Shown in pieces: positions 16,580 through 25,069 of a stretch of DNA of 64,000 nt (positions within the stretch are counted from its first letter, which is position 1; every line of letters begins with the position of its first letter). The stretch covers positions 614,501 to 678,500 of the forward strand of contig NZ_CP021112.1 in assembly GCF_002119765.1 (NCBI RefSeq), given 5' to 3'. The notes beneath the pieces were generated by a model that did no database searches, was not told the DNA's origin, and was given only the letters and a program-made list of their open reading frames with translations. The translations under genes and the position numbers were made by a program. The DNA comes from Pseudorhodoplanes sinuspersici (GTDB lineage: Bacteria > Pseudomonadota > Alphaproteobacteria > Rhizobiales > Xanthobacteraceae).

Positions 16580-17010
16580 TGTTTACGCGCGACGCAGTGA
16601 TCGCCGAGGCGCGGAGCTGGCTTGGCACGCCGTGGCATCATCAGGCGTCCCTCAAAGGAGTCGGCTGCGACTGCATTGGTTTCATCCGCGGGGTTGCCCA
16701 GCCGTTTGTCGGGGAAATCGCGATCCCGCTCGATTATCCGGAGACGTGGCACCTCTACCGCGCCGAGCCGCGCATGTATCTCGGCTTCAAGGCGCGGGCC
16801 GAGGAGATCGACCCAGCTAATGCTCTCCCCGGCGACATCCTCTTGTTCGGCGCCGGCAAGGGTCCGGCGCATCACTGCGCCTACGTCGCGCCGAGCGACG
16901 GCCTGATCCACTGCTACCGCGAGGCCGGCAAGGTGGTGGAGCACGGTTTCTCGCCGTGGTGGCTCGCAAAGCTCCGCCATGCTTTCCGAATGCCCGGCAT
17001 CGAGGACTGA
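16579..17010 (+). CDS. Tail tip NlpC/P60 peptidoglycan peptidase, GTA gp14-like
   Basis: A 143-residue NlpC/P60 cysteine peptidase carried at the tail tip, which cuts peptide stems of peptidoglycan so that DNA can pass. The true start is ATG 16579, overlapping the gp13-like stop (TGATG). The catalytic Cys lies in GVGCDCIGFIRG (Cys32), and the His in GPAHHCAYV (His99), with a third polar residue at His111. It starts with RDAVIAEARSWLGTPWHHQ, the usual family opening. Confidence 0.92.
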   Translation: MFTRDAVIAEARSWLGTPWHHQASLKGVGCDCIGFIRGVAQPFVGEIAIPLDYPETWHLYRAEPRMYLGFKARAEEIDPANALPGDILLFGAGKGPAHHCAYVAPSDGLIHCYREAGKVVEHGFSPWWLAKLRHAFRMPGIED

Positions 17011-17012
17011 CC

Positions 17013-17645
17013 GTGGCGAAGATCGTTCTCACGGTCGGCGGTTATGTGCTCGGCAACCTGCTGCTGCCCGGCCTCGGCGGCGCGATCGGGGGCCTCGTCG
17101 GCGGCTACGTCGGCGGCATCGTCGACCAGCAGCTGTTCGGCGGCACGGCGAGCCAGACCGTCTATGGCGCCCGCATGCAGGACCTGCGCGTGCAATCATC
17201 GAGCTACGGCGCCGTGATCCCGTTGCTCTACGGCAAGGGCCGGATGGCCTCGAATGTGATCTGGATGCGCGGCTTCGACGAGGAGGTCCGCACCGAGACG
17301 CAGACGGTCGGAGGGGGCGGCAAGGGCGGCGGTGGTGGCGGCACGACCGTCACCAACGTCAGCTATCACTACTATGCCGATGTCGCGGTCGGCCTTTGCG
17401 CCGGACCGATCGCCGGCGTGGACCGCGTCTTCGCCGACGGCAATGCCTTCGAGGACGACAAGGTCGGCGACATGCGCGTCTATCTCGGCAACGAGTCGCA
17501 GACGCCGGACCCGCTCATCCAGGCCGTCGAGGGCGTCGACCGGACGCCTGCCTATCGCGGGCTCGCCTATGTGGTGATGGAGCGGCTCTACATCACGCCA
17601 TTCGGCAACCGGCTGCCGAACCTCACCTTCGAAGTCGAGACGTGA
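17013..17645 (+). CDS. Stand-alone duplicate of the N-terminal hub domain of the gp15-like protein
   Basis: A 210-residue protein from GTG 17013. It can be aligned along its whole length with the first ~210 residues of the next gene: both start MA-x-VLTxxGxVLG, share VGGYVGGI/GAYVGGI, QLFG/ELFG, the same poly-Gly loop after TETxTVGGGGKGGGGG, SYHYYADVA, QTPDPLIQAVEG/QSPDPLIQAVEG and the ending YITPFGNRLPN/YLTPYGNRFPN. It then stops, 3 bases before the next GTG. This is a tandem gene duplication, diverged at roughly half of positions by eye. It may form a mixed hub ring with the full-length protein. Confidence 0.85.
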   Translation: MAKIVLTVGGYVLGNLLLPGLGGAIGGLVGGYVGGIVDQQLFGGTASQTVYGARMQDLRVQSSSYGAVIPLLYGKGRMASNVIWMRGFDEEVRTETQTVGGGGKGGGGGGTTVTNVSYHYYADVAVGLCAGPIAGVDRVFADGNAFEDDKVGDMRVYLGNESQTPDPLIQAVEGVDRTPAYRGLAYVVMERLYITPFGNRLPNLTFEVET

Positions 17646-17648
17646 TCC

Positions 17649-20600
17649 GTGGCCCAACTCGTATTGACGCTCGCCGGCGGCGTGCTCGGCGGCGGGCTCG
17701 CGGGCGGTCTCGGTCAATCGCTGGGCGCGCTGTTCGGCGCCTATGTCGGCGGCATCCTCGACCGCGAGCTGTTCGGGCCGCAGCAGGACCGGCGGCCGGT
17801 CGAAGGCACCCGGCTCACCGAGCTCAACCTGTCGGGGTCGGCCTATGGCCAGACCATGCCGGTGGTCTGGGGCCGGATGCGAGTTCCGGCGAACATCATC
17901 TGGGTCCGCGGCATTCGTGAAGTGGTCCACACCGAGACCGAGACGGTCGGTGGTGGCGGCAAGGGTGGTGGTGGAGGCACCCAGACCATCACGCGAACGA
18001 GCTACCACTACTACGCGGACGTGGCGCTCGGGATCTGCGAGGCGCCGGTCACCTCGATCTATCGCATCTGGCTCGACAAGACGCCGCTCGACCCCGAGCA
18101 CGTCGACGAAATCCGCACCTACTATGGAGACGAGACCCAATCACCCGACCCGCTGATCCAGGCGGTCGAGGGCGCCGACCGCACGCCGGCGTTCCGAGGC
18201 CTCGCTTATGTCGTCCTCGAAAATCTCTATCTCACGCCCTACGGCAACCGCTTCCCGAACTTCGAGATCGAGGTCTACCGCGGCTCGCGCGCCGACGTGG
18301 CCGATGCCCGCCACCTGGTCCGCAACGTCTGCCTGATCCCGGCGAGCGGCGAGTGGGCCTACGAGCCCAACGTCGTGCGCAGCCGCGTGCGCAATTCCAA
18401 TATCAACAGCAACGCCGGCCGCAAGGCTGCCGACTTCGCGGTCTCGATCGAGAACCTCAAGCGCGAGGTGCCGAACGTCGAGTGGGTCAGCGTCGTCTAT
18501 GCCTGGTTCGGCACATCGATGGACGTCGCGACCTGCTCGATCCGGCCGGAAGCCGAATACGCGATCTACCCCGACCGTCTGCCGGACACGACGCCTTACC
18601 TCTGGTCGGTGATGGGCGTCGGCCGTCCTGTCATCGGAGGCGGTGGTGGGTGGCCGCTCGTTTCCTCGTACACCAACCCAGACGGCTCGCTCGGTCTCTA
18701 TTACGGCGGCACCATCAACGACGGCTCGGTGGTCCGGGCCATCCAGCATCTGCGTAGCCTTGGCTACAAGGTGATGCTGTACCCGTTCCTGATGATGGAT
18801 ATCCCGCCGCCGGACCCTTCGCCGTTCCCGTGGCGCGGCCGAATCGGCGGTGCGGCAACCAACGTGCCCGGCTTCTTCGAGCGTCCCGACGGATACTTGC
18901 GTTTCATCCGCCACTGCATGTCGCTTGCGGAGGACGCAGCTGGCGTCGACGGCTTCGTGGTCGGCTCCGAGATGGTGGCGCTCAACCGCATCCGCGATGG
19001 TAGCGGCAATTATCCTTCGGTGCCGTTCTGGCAGCAGATTGCCTCCGAAGCGAAGGCGGCGCTGGGGCCGGAGTGCGTGATCACCTACGCGGCCGACTGG
19101 TCGGAGTACCGCTACCACGACCGTGGTGGCGCGAACGTCGACTTCCCGCTCGATGCGGTCTGGGCCGACCCCAACATCGACGTGGTCGGGATCGACGCGT
19201 ATTTCCCGCTCACGGATGTCCCGCGCGCGGTCTACGACAAAGCCGCGGTTGCCGCCGGCTGGGCCTCGGGCGAGCTGATCGACTACTTCTACGCCACCCA
19301 GTCCGACCGCGACCTCGAGCGCCGTGGCCTCGACCCGCAGCGCTCGCCGATCGATGATCCGTTCTGGGCCATCAAGGACATCCGCTACTGGTGGGAGAAC
19401 GAACACGTCCCACGCGTCGCCGGCGTGCCGACCGGGCCCGCCACCGCCTGGGTGCCGCGCGGCAAGCCGATCTGGTTTACCGAGTACGGCTTTCCCACGG
19501 TGAACTGCGCGACCAACCAGCCTAACGTCTTCATCGACCCCAAATCGATCGAGAGCTTCGCGCCCTATTACTCCAATCGAGCGGTCGACCGCGTGGTGCA
19601 ACGCGCCGCGATCGAGGCCACCGAAGAGTTCTGGAACGAGCCGGCCAATAACCCGACCTCGCCGGTGTACGGCGGCCCCATGGTCGGGCGCCGGTTCGTC
19701 TGGTGCTGGGACGCCCGGCCATATCCGTTCTTCCCGGCGCTCACCAACGTCTGGTCGGACGGCGAGAACTTCCGGCTTGGCCACTGGATCGAAGGGAAGA
19801 TCGGCAACATGCAGCTCGCCGAGATCGTCCGTGACCTCTGCCTGCGGGCCGGACTGGCCGAGAGCGAGTTCAATGTGACGGCGCTGGACGACGAGGTTGT
19901 CGGCTACGTCGTGACCGAGCGCAAGCCGGTGCGCGACATGATCGCGGTCTTGCAGACCGCCTACTTCTTCGACGCCGTCGAACGCGACGGCGTGCTGGTG
20001 TTCGTTAAACGCGGCGCTGGCGAGCCTATCATGCTCGATCCGAACGACCTCGGCGCGAGTGAGAACGACAGCGACCGCTCGCGCGTCAAGGTCGAGCGAA
20101 CCCAGGACACCGAGCTGCCGATCGCGGTCGATGTCGTCCACATCGACGAGGGCCGCGATTACCAGTCCTCCACCGTCACGGTGCGCAAGCAGGTCGGCCA
20201 ATCGGAAAGCCTCAACACGCTGAGCTTCCCGATCGTGCTTACGGTCGAGCAGGCCCAAGCGATCGGACAGCGCGCGCTACGCGAGATGTGGCAGGGCCGC
20301 GAGGCCGTCGACTTGCGGCTGCCGACCCGCGCGGTGCGCTTTGACCCGACCGATATCGTGGAAATTCCGATCGACGGCGTCTGGCGCCGTGTCCGACTCA
20401 CCGCCGTGACCTACGGCAAGCCTGGGCTCGTGCTCCTGCGCGGGATCGCGACCGACGGCGGGATTCCGGAGTTCTACACGGCGCCGACCGACAGCGGCGT
20501 GCTGCCGCCTTCTGTGCCTGAGCCGGTGGCGCCGGTCCGCGTCGAACTCCTCGACATGCCGATCATGGTCGACAGCCACGACGCCTCGGCGCCGAGTTTC

Positions 20601-21467
20601 TATGTGGCGGCCTGCCCGGTCGGCACCGGCCGCTTCCGCGGCGCAACGCTGTTCCAACCGACTGCCGATGCACTGGATTACGTGGTCGCAGCCGTCGCCG
20701 GACTGCCATCCACTATGGGCGAGACGGTCACCGAGCTTGCAGCCGGCCCGGCTTGGCGGTGGGATCGCGTCAACATGGTTGAGGTGCAGCTCGATTATGG
20801 CTCGCTGCAAAGCCTCGCCGACGAACGCGTGCTCGCGGGCGGTAATGCTGCGCTCGTTGGCGACGAGCTCGTCCAGTTCGCTAACGCCGAACTCATCGCG
20901 GAGGGGCGTTATCGGCTGAGCCGGCTGTTGCGCGGCCAGCGCGGCACCGAGCACGAGATCGCGGCGCATCCGGCCGGCAGCCGCTTCATCCTGCTAGACC
21001 CGGCACGCCAGCCGCGTCCGAACTTCTCGGTCTCACGCATCGGCATCGAGATCGCCTGGCGCTACGCGCCGGTGCCGCAGGGACCGAGCGGTGATCTGTC
21101 CGGCGAGATCGTCTTCATCAACACCGGCAATGGCTTGCGACCGTTCGCGCCGGCACACCTCAAGGCGGTCCGCGATCCGCCGTCCGGCGATGTCCAACTG
21201 TCGTGGATCAGACGCACCCGCGTCGGCGGCGACTCCTGGCTCAACGAGGTGCCGCTCGGCGAGGAAACCGAAGAGTACGACGTTCTGATCGTCAACGGCG
21301 CGAATGTCGTTCGAACCATTCGCGTAACAAGCCAAGGCACGCTCTACACCGCCGCCCAGCAGACCGCCGACTTCGGCACGCTGCCGGCATCACTCGCATG
21401 GCGTGTCGCCCAGATCTCGCGCGCCTACGGGCGCGGCACCACCGCCGAAGCTCTTTCCACCCTCTGA
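17649..21467 (+). CDS. Baseplate megatron / host-specificity protein, GTA gp15-like, with TIM-barrel glycosidase domain
   Basis: A 1272-residue central tail-tip protein. Order: N-terminal glycine-rich hydrophobic and hub region (1-210); a GTA TIM-barrel glycoside hydrolase-like domain (~215-720) with candidate acid residues Glu441 (GFVVGSEMVALNRI) and Glu612 (WFTEYGFPTVNCA); a Phage-tail_3-like domain (~740-960: PVRDMIAVLQTAYFFDAVERDG, LRLPTRAVRFDPTDIVEIP); and beta-rich C-terminal modules (LSRLLRGQRGTEHEIAAHPAGSRF, VQLSWIRRTRVGGDSW). In the GTA it binds the cell surface and helps breach the wall. Start GTG 17649. Confidence 0.93.
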   Translation: MAQLVLTLAGGVLGGGLAGGLGQSLGALFGAYVGGILDRELFGPQQDRRPVEGTRLTELNLSGSAYGQTMPVVWGRMRVPANIIWVRGIREVVHTETETVGGGGKGGGGGTQTITRTSYHYYADVALGICEAPVTSIYRIWLDKTPLDPEHVDEIRTYYGDETQSPDPLIQAVEGADRTPAFRGLAYVVLENLYLTPYGNRFPNFEIEVYRGSRADVADARHLVRNVCLIPASGEWAYEPNVVRSRVRNSNINSNAGRKAADFAVSIENLKREVPNVEWVSVVYAWFGTSMDVATCSIRPEAEYAIYPDRLPDTTPYLWSVMGVGRPVIGGGGGWPLVSSYTNPDGSLGLYYGGTINDGSVVRAIQHLRSLGYKVMLYPFLMMDIPPPDPSPFPWRGRIGGAATNVPGFFERPDGYLRFIRHCMSLAEDAAGVDGFVVGSEMVALNRIRDGSGNYPSVPFWQQIASEAKAALGPECVITYAADWSEYRYHDRGGANVDFPLDAVWADPNIDVVGIDAYFPLTDVPRAVYDKAAVAAGWASGELIDYFYATQSDRDLERRGLDPQRSPIDDPFWAIKDIRYWWENEHVPRVAGVPTGPATAWVPRGKPIWFTEYGFPTVNCATNQPNVFIDPKSIESFAPYYSNRAVDRVVQRAAIEATEEFWNEPANNPTSPVYGGPMVGRRFVWCWDARPYPFFPALTNVWSDGENFRLGHWIEGKIGNMQLAEIVRDLCLRAGLAESEFNVTALDDEVVGYVVTERKPVRDMIAVLQTAYFFDAVERDGVLVFVKRGAGEPIMLDPNDLGASENDSDRSRVKVERTQDTELPIAVDVVHIDEGRDYQSSTVTVRKQVGQSESLNTLSFPIVLTVEQAQAIGQRALREMWQGREAVDLRLPTRAVRFDPTDIVEIPIDGVWRRVRLTAVTYGKPGLVLLRGIATDGGIPEFYTAPTDSGVLPPSVPEPVAPVRVELLDMPIMVDSHDASAPSFYVAACPVGTGRFRGATLFQPTADALDYVVAAVAGLPSTMGETVTELAAGPAWRWDRVNMVEVQLDYGSLQSLADERVLAGGNAALVGDELVQFANAELIAEGRYRLSRLLRGQRGTEHEIAAHPAGSRFILLDPARQPRPNFSVSRIGIEIAWRYAPVPQGPSGDLSGEIVFINTGNGLRPFAPAHLKAVRDPPSGDVQLSWIRRTRVGGDSWLNEVPLGEETEEYDVLIVNGANVVRTIRVTSQGTLYTAAQQTADFGTLPASLAWRVAQISRAYGRGTTAEALSTL

Positions 21468-21476
21468 GGACCATCC

Positions 21477-22808
21477 ATGCCGACGCCCAATCTGGGCCTG
21501 CCGCAGCTTGCGGCGGACCAGGCGCAGAAGCACGTCACCCTGAACGAGGCGCTCTATGACCTCGATGCCCTCGTGCAGCTCGCGATACTCGATCGCAGCC
21601 TCAGCGCCCCGCCCGGCTCGCCGGCCGAAGGCGCGCGCTACATCGTGGCGGCAAGCCCGACCGGCGCGTGGGCCGGTCATGCCAACCACATCGCGGCCTG
21701 GCTAGACGGCGCCTGGCGCTTCTTTATTCCCGGCATCGGCTGGCTCGCTTGGGTGGTCGATGAGGCGGCGCTGCTCGCCTGGAACGGCTCGGCCTGGGTC
21801 GACGCACTGTCGGCCGTCTCGGCGATCCAGAACCTGGCGTTGCTCGGCATCCGCACGACGGCGGACGCGACCAACCGCCTGGCCGTGAAGTCCGACGGCG
21901 TGCTGCTCAGCCACGACGACGTGACGCCCGGAACCGGGCACATGCGCGTCACGCTCAACAAGAGCGCGGCAGCCAAGGATGCGGGCTTCACGTTCCAGGA
22001 CGCCTTCGGCACGCGCGCCCTGTTCGGGCTGCTCGCCGATGACGACTTCACCATCAAAGTCTCGCCCGATGGCTCGACCTTCTATCTCGCCCTATCCATC
22101 GACAAGGATACCGGCCACGTCGGCCTCGCCGGCGCGACCGCGGACGCCAACAACGCCCTGATCGTCAAGGGCACCGCCTTCCTGTTCGACCGTGAAACGG
22201 ACGATGTTCGCTTCACGTTCAACAAGGCGGCGGCTGGCGACGATGTCGCGCTTACGTTCCAAACCAACTATTCCGCACGCGCACTGTTCGGGCTTCTTGG
22301 AGACGACGACTTCACCGTCAAGGTCTCGCCCGACGGCTCGAACTACTTCACGGGCTTCGTAGTCGATCGGAGCACCGGGCGGCTCAAGCTCCCGCTGGCG
22401 CCGAAGTTCTCGGCCTACACCAACTTCGACAACTACATCGCGGCCAACACCTGGACCAAGGTCCAGTTCAACAATGCGGACTCGAACGACCAGAACGCCT
22501 TCAACGGCAGCAACAACAATTTCACGGCGCCGTTCGCCGGCACCTACGCGTTTGGCTTCTCGTTGCGCTTCAAGGCGAACGCAACGGTGCCGACCAAGGT
22601 GATCGCGACGTTCTACAAAAACGGCGCCGAGCTCGGCCGCGGTCGGGCCGTCTCCGGCGCGCCGGTCGACGATGTCACGACCTACAACCTCGCGATCCTC
22701 ACGCCGCTCGCGGCGAACGACGTGATCGACGTGCGCGTGAATTTCGCGACCAGCGACGGCTACATCGAGGCCGACCAATCGCACTTCTGGGGCCACTACG
22801 TGCCCTGA
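21477..22808 (+). CDS. Tail fibre protein: DUF2793 domain, two internal repeats, C1q-like head
   Basis: A 443-residue receptor-binding fibre. Residues 1-110 are a DUF2793 domain (PNLGLPQLAADQAQKHVTLNEAL, SPTGAWAGHANHIAAW, FFIPGIGWLAWVVDE). Two ~75-residue repeats follow (about 21950-22130 and 22205-22390), each with VTLNK/FTFNK, xFTFQ/LTFQ, RALFGLL and DDDFTxKVSPDGS. The C-terminal ~130 residues (FDNYIAANTWTKVQFN, FTAPFAGTYAFGFSLRFKAN, VIATFYKNGAELGRG, IEADQSHFWGHYV) look like a C1q/TNF-type jelly roll, common at phage fibre tips. Host range determinant by inference. Confidence 0.85.
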   Translation: MPTPNLGLPQLAADQAQKHVTLNEALYDLDALVQLAILDRSLSAPPGSPAEGARYIVAASPTGAWAGHANHIAAWLDGAWRFFIPGIGWLAWVVDEAALLAWNGSAWVDALSAVSAIQNLALLGIRTTADATNRLAVKSDGVLLSHDDVTPGTGHMRVTLNKSAAAKDAGFTFQDAFGTRALFGLLADDDFTIKVSPDGSTFYLALSIDKDTGHVGLAGATADANNALIVKGTAFLFDRETDDVRFTFNKAAAGDDVALTFQTNYSARALFGLLGDDDFTVKVSPDGSNYFTGFVVDRSTGRLKLPLAPKFSAYTNFDNYIAANTWTKVQFNNADSNDQNAFNGSNNNFTAPFAGTYAFGFSLRFKANATVPTKVIATFYKNGAELGRGRAVSGAPVDDVTTYNLAILTPLAANDVIDVRVNFATSDGYIEADQSHFWGHYVP

Positions 22809-22835
22809 GGCGAAACGCAAACAACGATCGCAACG

Positions 22836-22863
22836 ACGGCCGCCCCTCGAGGCGGCCGTTTCG
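22836..22863 (+). terminator. Hairpin after the tail fibre gene
   Basis: A perfect 9-bp GC-rich stem (22836-22844 with 22851-22859) and 6-base loop follow the fibre stop by 28 bases, then TTTC. The T run is short, so termination may be partial. It separates structural genes from the lysis module. Confidence 0.55.
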
Positions 22864-22881
22864 ATTCCGGAGCACCCCCCC

Positions 22882-23691
22882 ATGAAAGACACCTACGACG
22901 AGGCGCTCAAGCGCCTGCTCGCGCACGAGGGCGGCTACACCAACCATCCGTCGGATCCGGGCGGGCCCACCAACTTCGGCATCACGATCCACGACTACCG
23001 CAAGTATGTGAAGCCGAACGCCACGGCGGCCGACGTGCGAGCCATGAAGCTCGACGAGGCCAAGGCGATCTACCGCATCAAATACTGGGACACGCAGCGC
23101 TGCGATGAGCTTCCCGCCGGCATCGACTACTCCGTCTTCGACTACGGCGTGAATTCCGGGATCGGACGCTCGGGCCGCGTCCTGCGCCGCGTCGTCGGAC
23201 TTCCTGACACGACGCATGTGGTGACCGACGAGGTGCTGCGCGCCGTCTCAAGGCGCGATCCGAAGGCGCTGGTGACTGCAATCAACGACGAGCGGCTGCG
23301 CTTCCTGAAAAGCCTCAAGACCTGGCCGGTGTTCGGCAAGGGCTGGGGCCGCCGGGTCGCCGAGGTCAGGGCGTTCTCCCTCAAGCTCGCCGAGCACACG
23401 GTCGTCGCCACTGGGCCGGCGTTGCATCCCATGCCCAAAGAGGCCGCGCCCGCGAAGGGTGTCGTGCCGCTCCCGAAAGGCCTGCAGAAGGTCACGACCG
23501 CCACTCCCGTCGCCGCCGGCGGCGCCACGGCGAAGACCTTGCACGATTCCGGGCACGACCCCTGGACCATCCTCGCGGTGGCCGGCGGCTTTGTTCTGAT
23601 CGCCGGAATCGGCTGGGTCGCCTTCCACTGGTGGCAACAGCACAAGCAGCACGCGCCCACGCCCGGCCTCGTGCCGGTGCCGGCGATTTGA
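22882..23691 (+). CDS. Endolysin: GH108-type muramidase with C-terminal membrane segment
   Basis: A 269-residue lysozyme. Residues 5-100 hold the GH108 catalytic domain with Glu16 in HEGGYTNHPSDPGGPTNFGIT. A peptidoglycan-binding-like domain follows (YWDTQRCDELPAGIDYSVFDYGVNSG, RLRFLKSLKTWPVFGKGWGRRV). After an Ala/Pro/Lys linker (~180-220) there is one strong transmembrane helix at ~229-250 (WTILAVAGGFVLIAGIGWVA) and a short His/Gln-rich tail. No N-terminal signal is present. The membrane anchor at the C-terminus is unusual; it could tether the enzyme or act as a holin-like element. First gene of the lysis module. Confidence 0.88.
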   Translation: MKDTYDEALKRLLAHEGGYTNHPSDPGGPTNFGITIHDYRKYVKPNATAADVRAMKLDEAKAIYRIKYWDTQRCDELPAGIDYSVFDYGVNSGIGRSGRVLRRVVGLPDTTHVVTDEVLRAVSRRDPKALVTAINDERLRFLKSLKTWPVFGKGWGRRVAEVRAFSLKLAEHTVVATGPALHPMPKEAAPAKGVVPLPKGLQKVTTATPVAAGGATAKTLHDSGHDPWTILAVAGGFVLIAGIGWVAFHWWQQHKQHAPTPGLVPVPAI

Positions 23692-23700
23692 GCGCGCGCC

Positions 23701-24228
23701 ATGCCAAAGGTGCGCGCCTTCAATATCCGCGGCCTCGGGCGGTTTCCGTCGAACGGCATGGTCAAGCTGACCAGCCTGTTGAATGAAATTCCCGGCGTCA
23801 GTGCGACCACCGACGACCATGGCATCTTCGGGTTCGAGTACGTCACAAACCTGGCCGATGCCTGCATCGCCGCCCACAAGTCCGGCCGGCTGATTGCGCT
23901 CCATGGTCATTCGTTCGGGGCCAATGCGGCGATCATGATCGCGACGCGACTGGCGAAGCGCGACATCGCGGTCGATTACCTCGCCGCCATCGACCCGGCC
24001 GCGCAGTTCGCCCTCAGCGTCCCGCTCAACGTCAGGCGCGTCTACAACCCCTATCAGACGATCGATCCCGTCGGCCGCGGCATCGTCATGCCGGCCAAGG
24101 GCGAAAGCGCGGCGCATTGGAAATCGCGCGCCGTAATCGAGCGCCGCAACCAGCTGCATGTCCGCATCGACGACGACGCCACCGTCCACCGCACCATCGT
24201 CAATGCCGTCAAGGCGCTCACTGCATAG
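23701..24228 (+). CDS. Alpha/beta-hydrolase-fold protein in the lysis module
   Basis: A 175-residue compact hydrolase. The nucleophile elbow is ALHGHSFGANAA (Ser71); likely acid Asp97 (AAIDPAA) and base His162 (near the C-terminus, ATVHRTIVNAV). There is no signal peptide. It is small for the fold and resembles thioesterase/lipase-type lysis accessories. Its place between endolysin and holin-like genes suggests a role in breaking envelope lipids or lipid-linked polymers at lysis, as LysB does in mycobacteriophages, but no sequence link to LysB is claimed. Confidence 0.72.
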   Translation: MPKVRAFNIRGLGRFPSNGMVKLTSLLNEIPGVSATTDDHGIFGFEYVTNLADACIAAHKSGRLIALHGHSFGANAAIMIATRLAKRDIAVDYLAAIDPAAQFALSVPLNVRRVYNPYQTIDPVGRGIVMPAKGESAAHWKSRAVIERRNQLHVRIDDDATVHRTIVNAVKALTA

Positions 24229-24239
24229 GAGGGAAGATC

Positions 24240-24401
24240 ATGTTCTGGATCATCGCTGCACTGATCGGAGGCTACGTCGCCGCGATCTTCACCTGGCCGA
24301 AAATCCGCACATGGATCGTCGGCGCCGAGGCCGAGATCGCCTTGCTGCGCGAGAAGGCCCGCGCGCTCGAGGCCAAGATCAAGACGTTCACCGGGAGCTG
24401 A
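24240..24401 (+). CDS. Small membrane-anchored coiled-coil protein (spanin-like?)
   Basis: A 53-residue protein with a perfect AGGAGG ribosome site (24227-24232) before ATG 24240. Residues 2-19 form a hydrophobic N-terminal helix (FWIIAALIGGYVAAIF); the rest is a charged coiled coil (AEAEIALLREKARALEAKIK). This layout is that of inner-membrane spanins but the protein is short, and no outer-membrane partner lipoprotein is seen nested in it. Function is inferred from position only. Confidence 0.6.
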   Translation: MFWIIAALIGGYVAAIFTWPKIRTWIVGAEAEIALLREKARALEAKIKTFTGS

Positions 24402-24404
24402 GCC

Positions 24405-24647
24405 ATGTGGGAGCGCATCAAGGCTTGGTTCAAGCACTCGGCCACGATTCTCTGGGCGCGGATCGTCGGGCTCGGCGGCTTCGTGTTCGCCGTGCTCGAA
24501 GCGACGGCTAACCTCTTCGAGTTGCCGGGGATCAGGGAGAACATCCAGCTCCTGCTCGATCCCAAATACGTACCCTACTACATCATCGCGATCGCGCTCG
24601 TGACCGAGCTCGCGCGCCGGCGCACGCTCAAGAGGGACGTAGACTGA
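24405..24647 (+). CDS. Small membrane protein, lysis module
   Basis: An 80-residue protein with two likely membrane helices (WARIVGLGGFVFAVLEATANLF and YVPYYIIAIALVTELA) and a basic C-terminus (RRRTLKRD). It starts three bases after the previous stop and its stop overlaps the next ATG (TGATG). The size and topology fit a holin or antiholin. No firm family is recognised. Confidence 0.6.
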   Translation: MWERIKAWFKHSATILWARIVGLGGFVFAVLEATANLFELPGIRENIQLLLDPKYVPYYIIAIALVTELARRRTLKRDVD

Positions 24648-25036
24648 TGTGGGCGTGGCTGGCAAGTTTCCTGGGCGGGCCTGTCGTCAACGGCCTGATT
24701 AGCGCCTACAAGGCCAGGCTCGACGCCGCCAACACACAGGACCGCATTGCAGCCGATCTCGCCGCCAAGGAGATCGAAGCGGAGATCGCGGCGCGCAAGC
24801 AAGCGTCCGCCATCATCATCGCCGAACAGGGTCGGTGGTACACAGCCATCATCCGGCCGCTGCTCGCTGCGCCCGTGATCATCTACTTCTGGAAGGTGAT
24901 CGTCTGGGACAAGGTGCTCGGGCTTGGCAGCACCGATCCGCTCACCGGCATGATCGCCGATTGGAGCGGCCTCATCCTGACCGCCTATGTCGGCGGGCGC
25001 TCGATCGAAAAGATTGCGCGGATTTTCAGGCGATAG
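24647..25036 (+). CDS. Holin, GTA 3TM-type
   Basis: A 129-residue protein of the GTA-type three-transmembrane holin family: MWAWLASFLGGPVVNGLISAYKARLDA, an amphipathic charged helix (RIAADLAAKEIEAEIAARKQA), then RWYTAIIRPLLAAPVIIYFWKVIVWDKV and LTGMIADWSGLILTAYVGGRSIEKIARI. It would permeabilise the inner membrane to release or activate the endolysin. Coupled by overlap to the gene before it. Confidence 0.85.
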   Translation: MWAWLASFLGGPVVNGLISAYKARLDAANTQDRIAADLAAKEIEAEIAARKQASAIIIAEQGRWYTAIIRPLLAAPVIIYFWKVIVWDKVLGLGSTDPLTGMIADWSGLILTAYVGGRSIEKIARIFRR

Positions 25037-25069
25037 CGGCGCTGCCTTTGGTTCGACGGACCCTAATCA

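Noticed and set aside
17306-17340. Glycine-rich GGC repeat as a DNA repeat element or CRISPR-like array
   Set aside because: It codes for the poly-Gly loop of the hub protein and the same loop occurs in the paralogue at 17950.
18141-20258. 705-residue open frame on the minus strand
   Set aside because: Antisense shadow of the gp15-like tail protein, with no recognisable motif.
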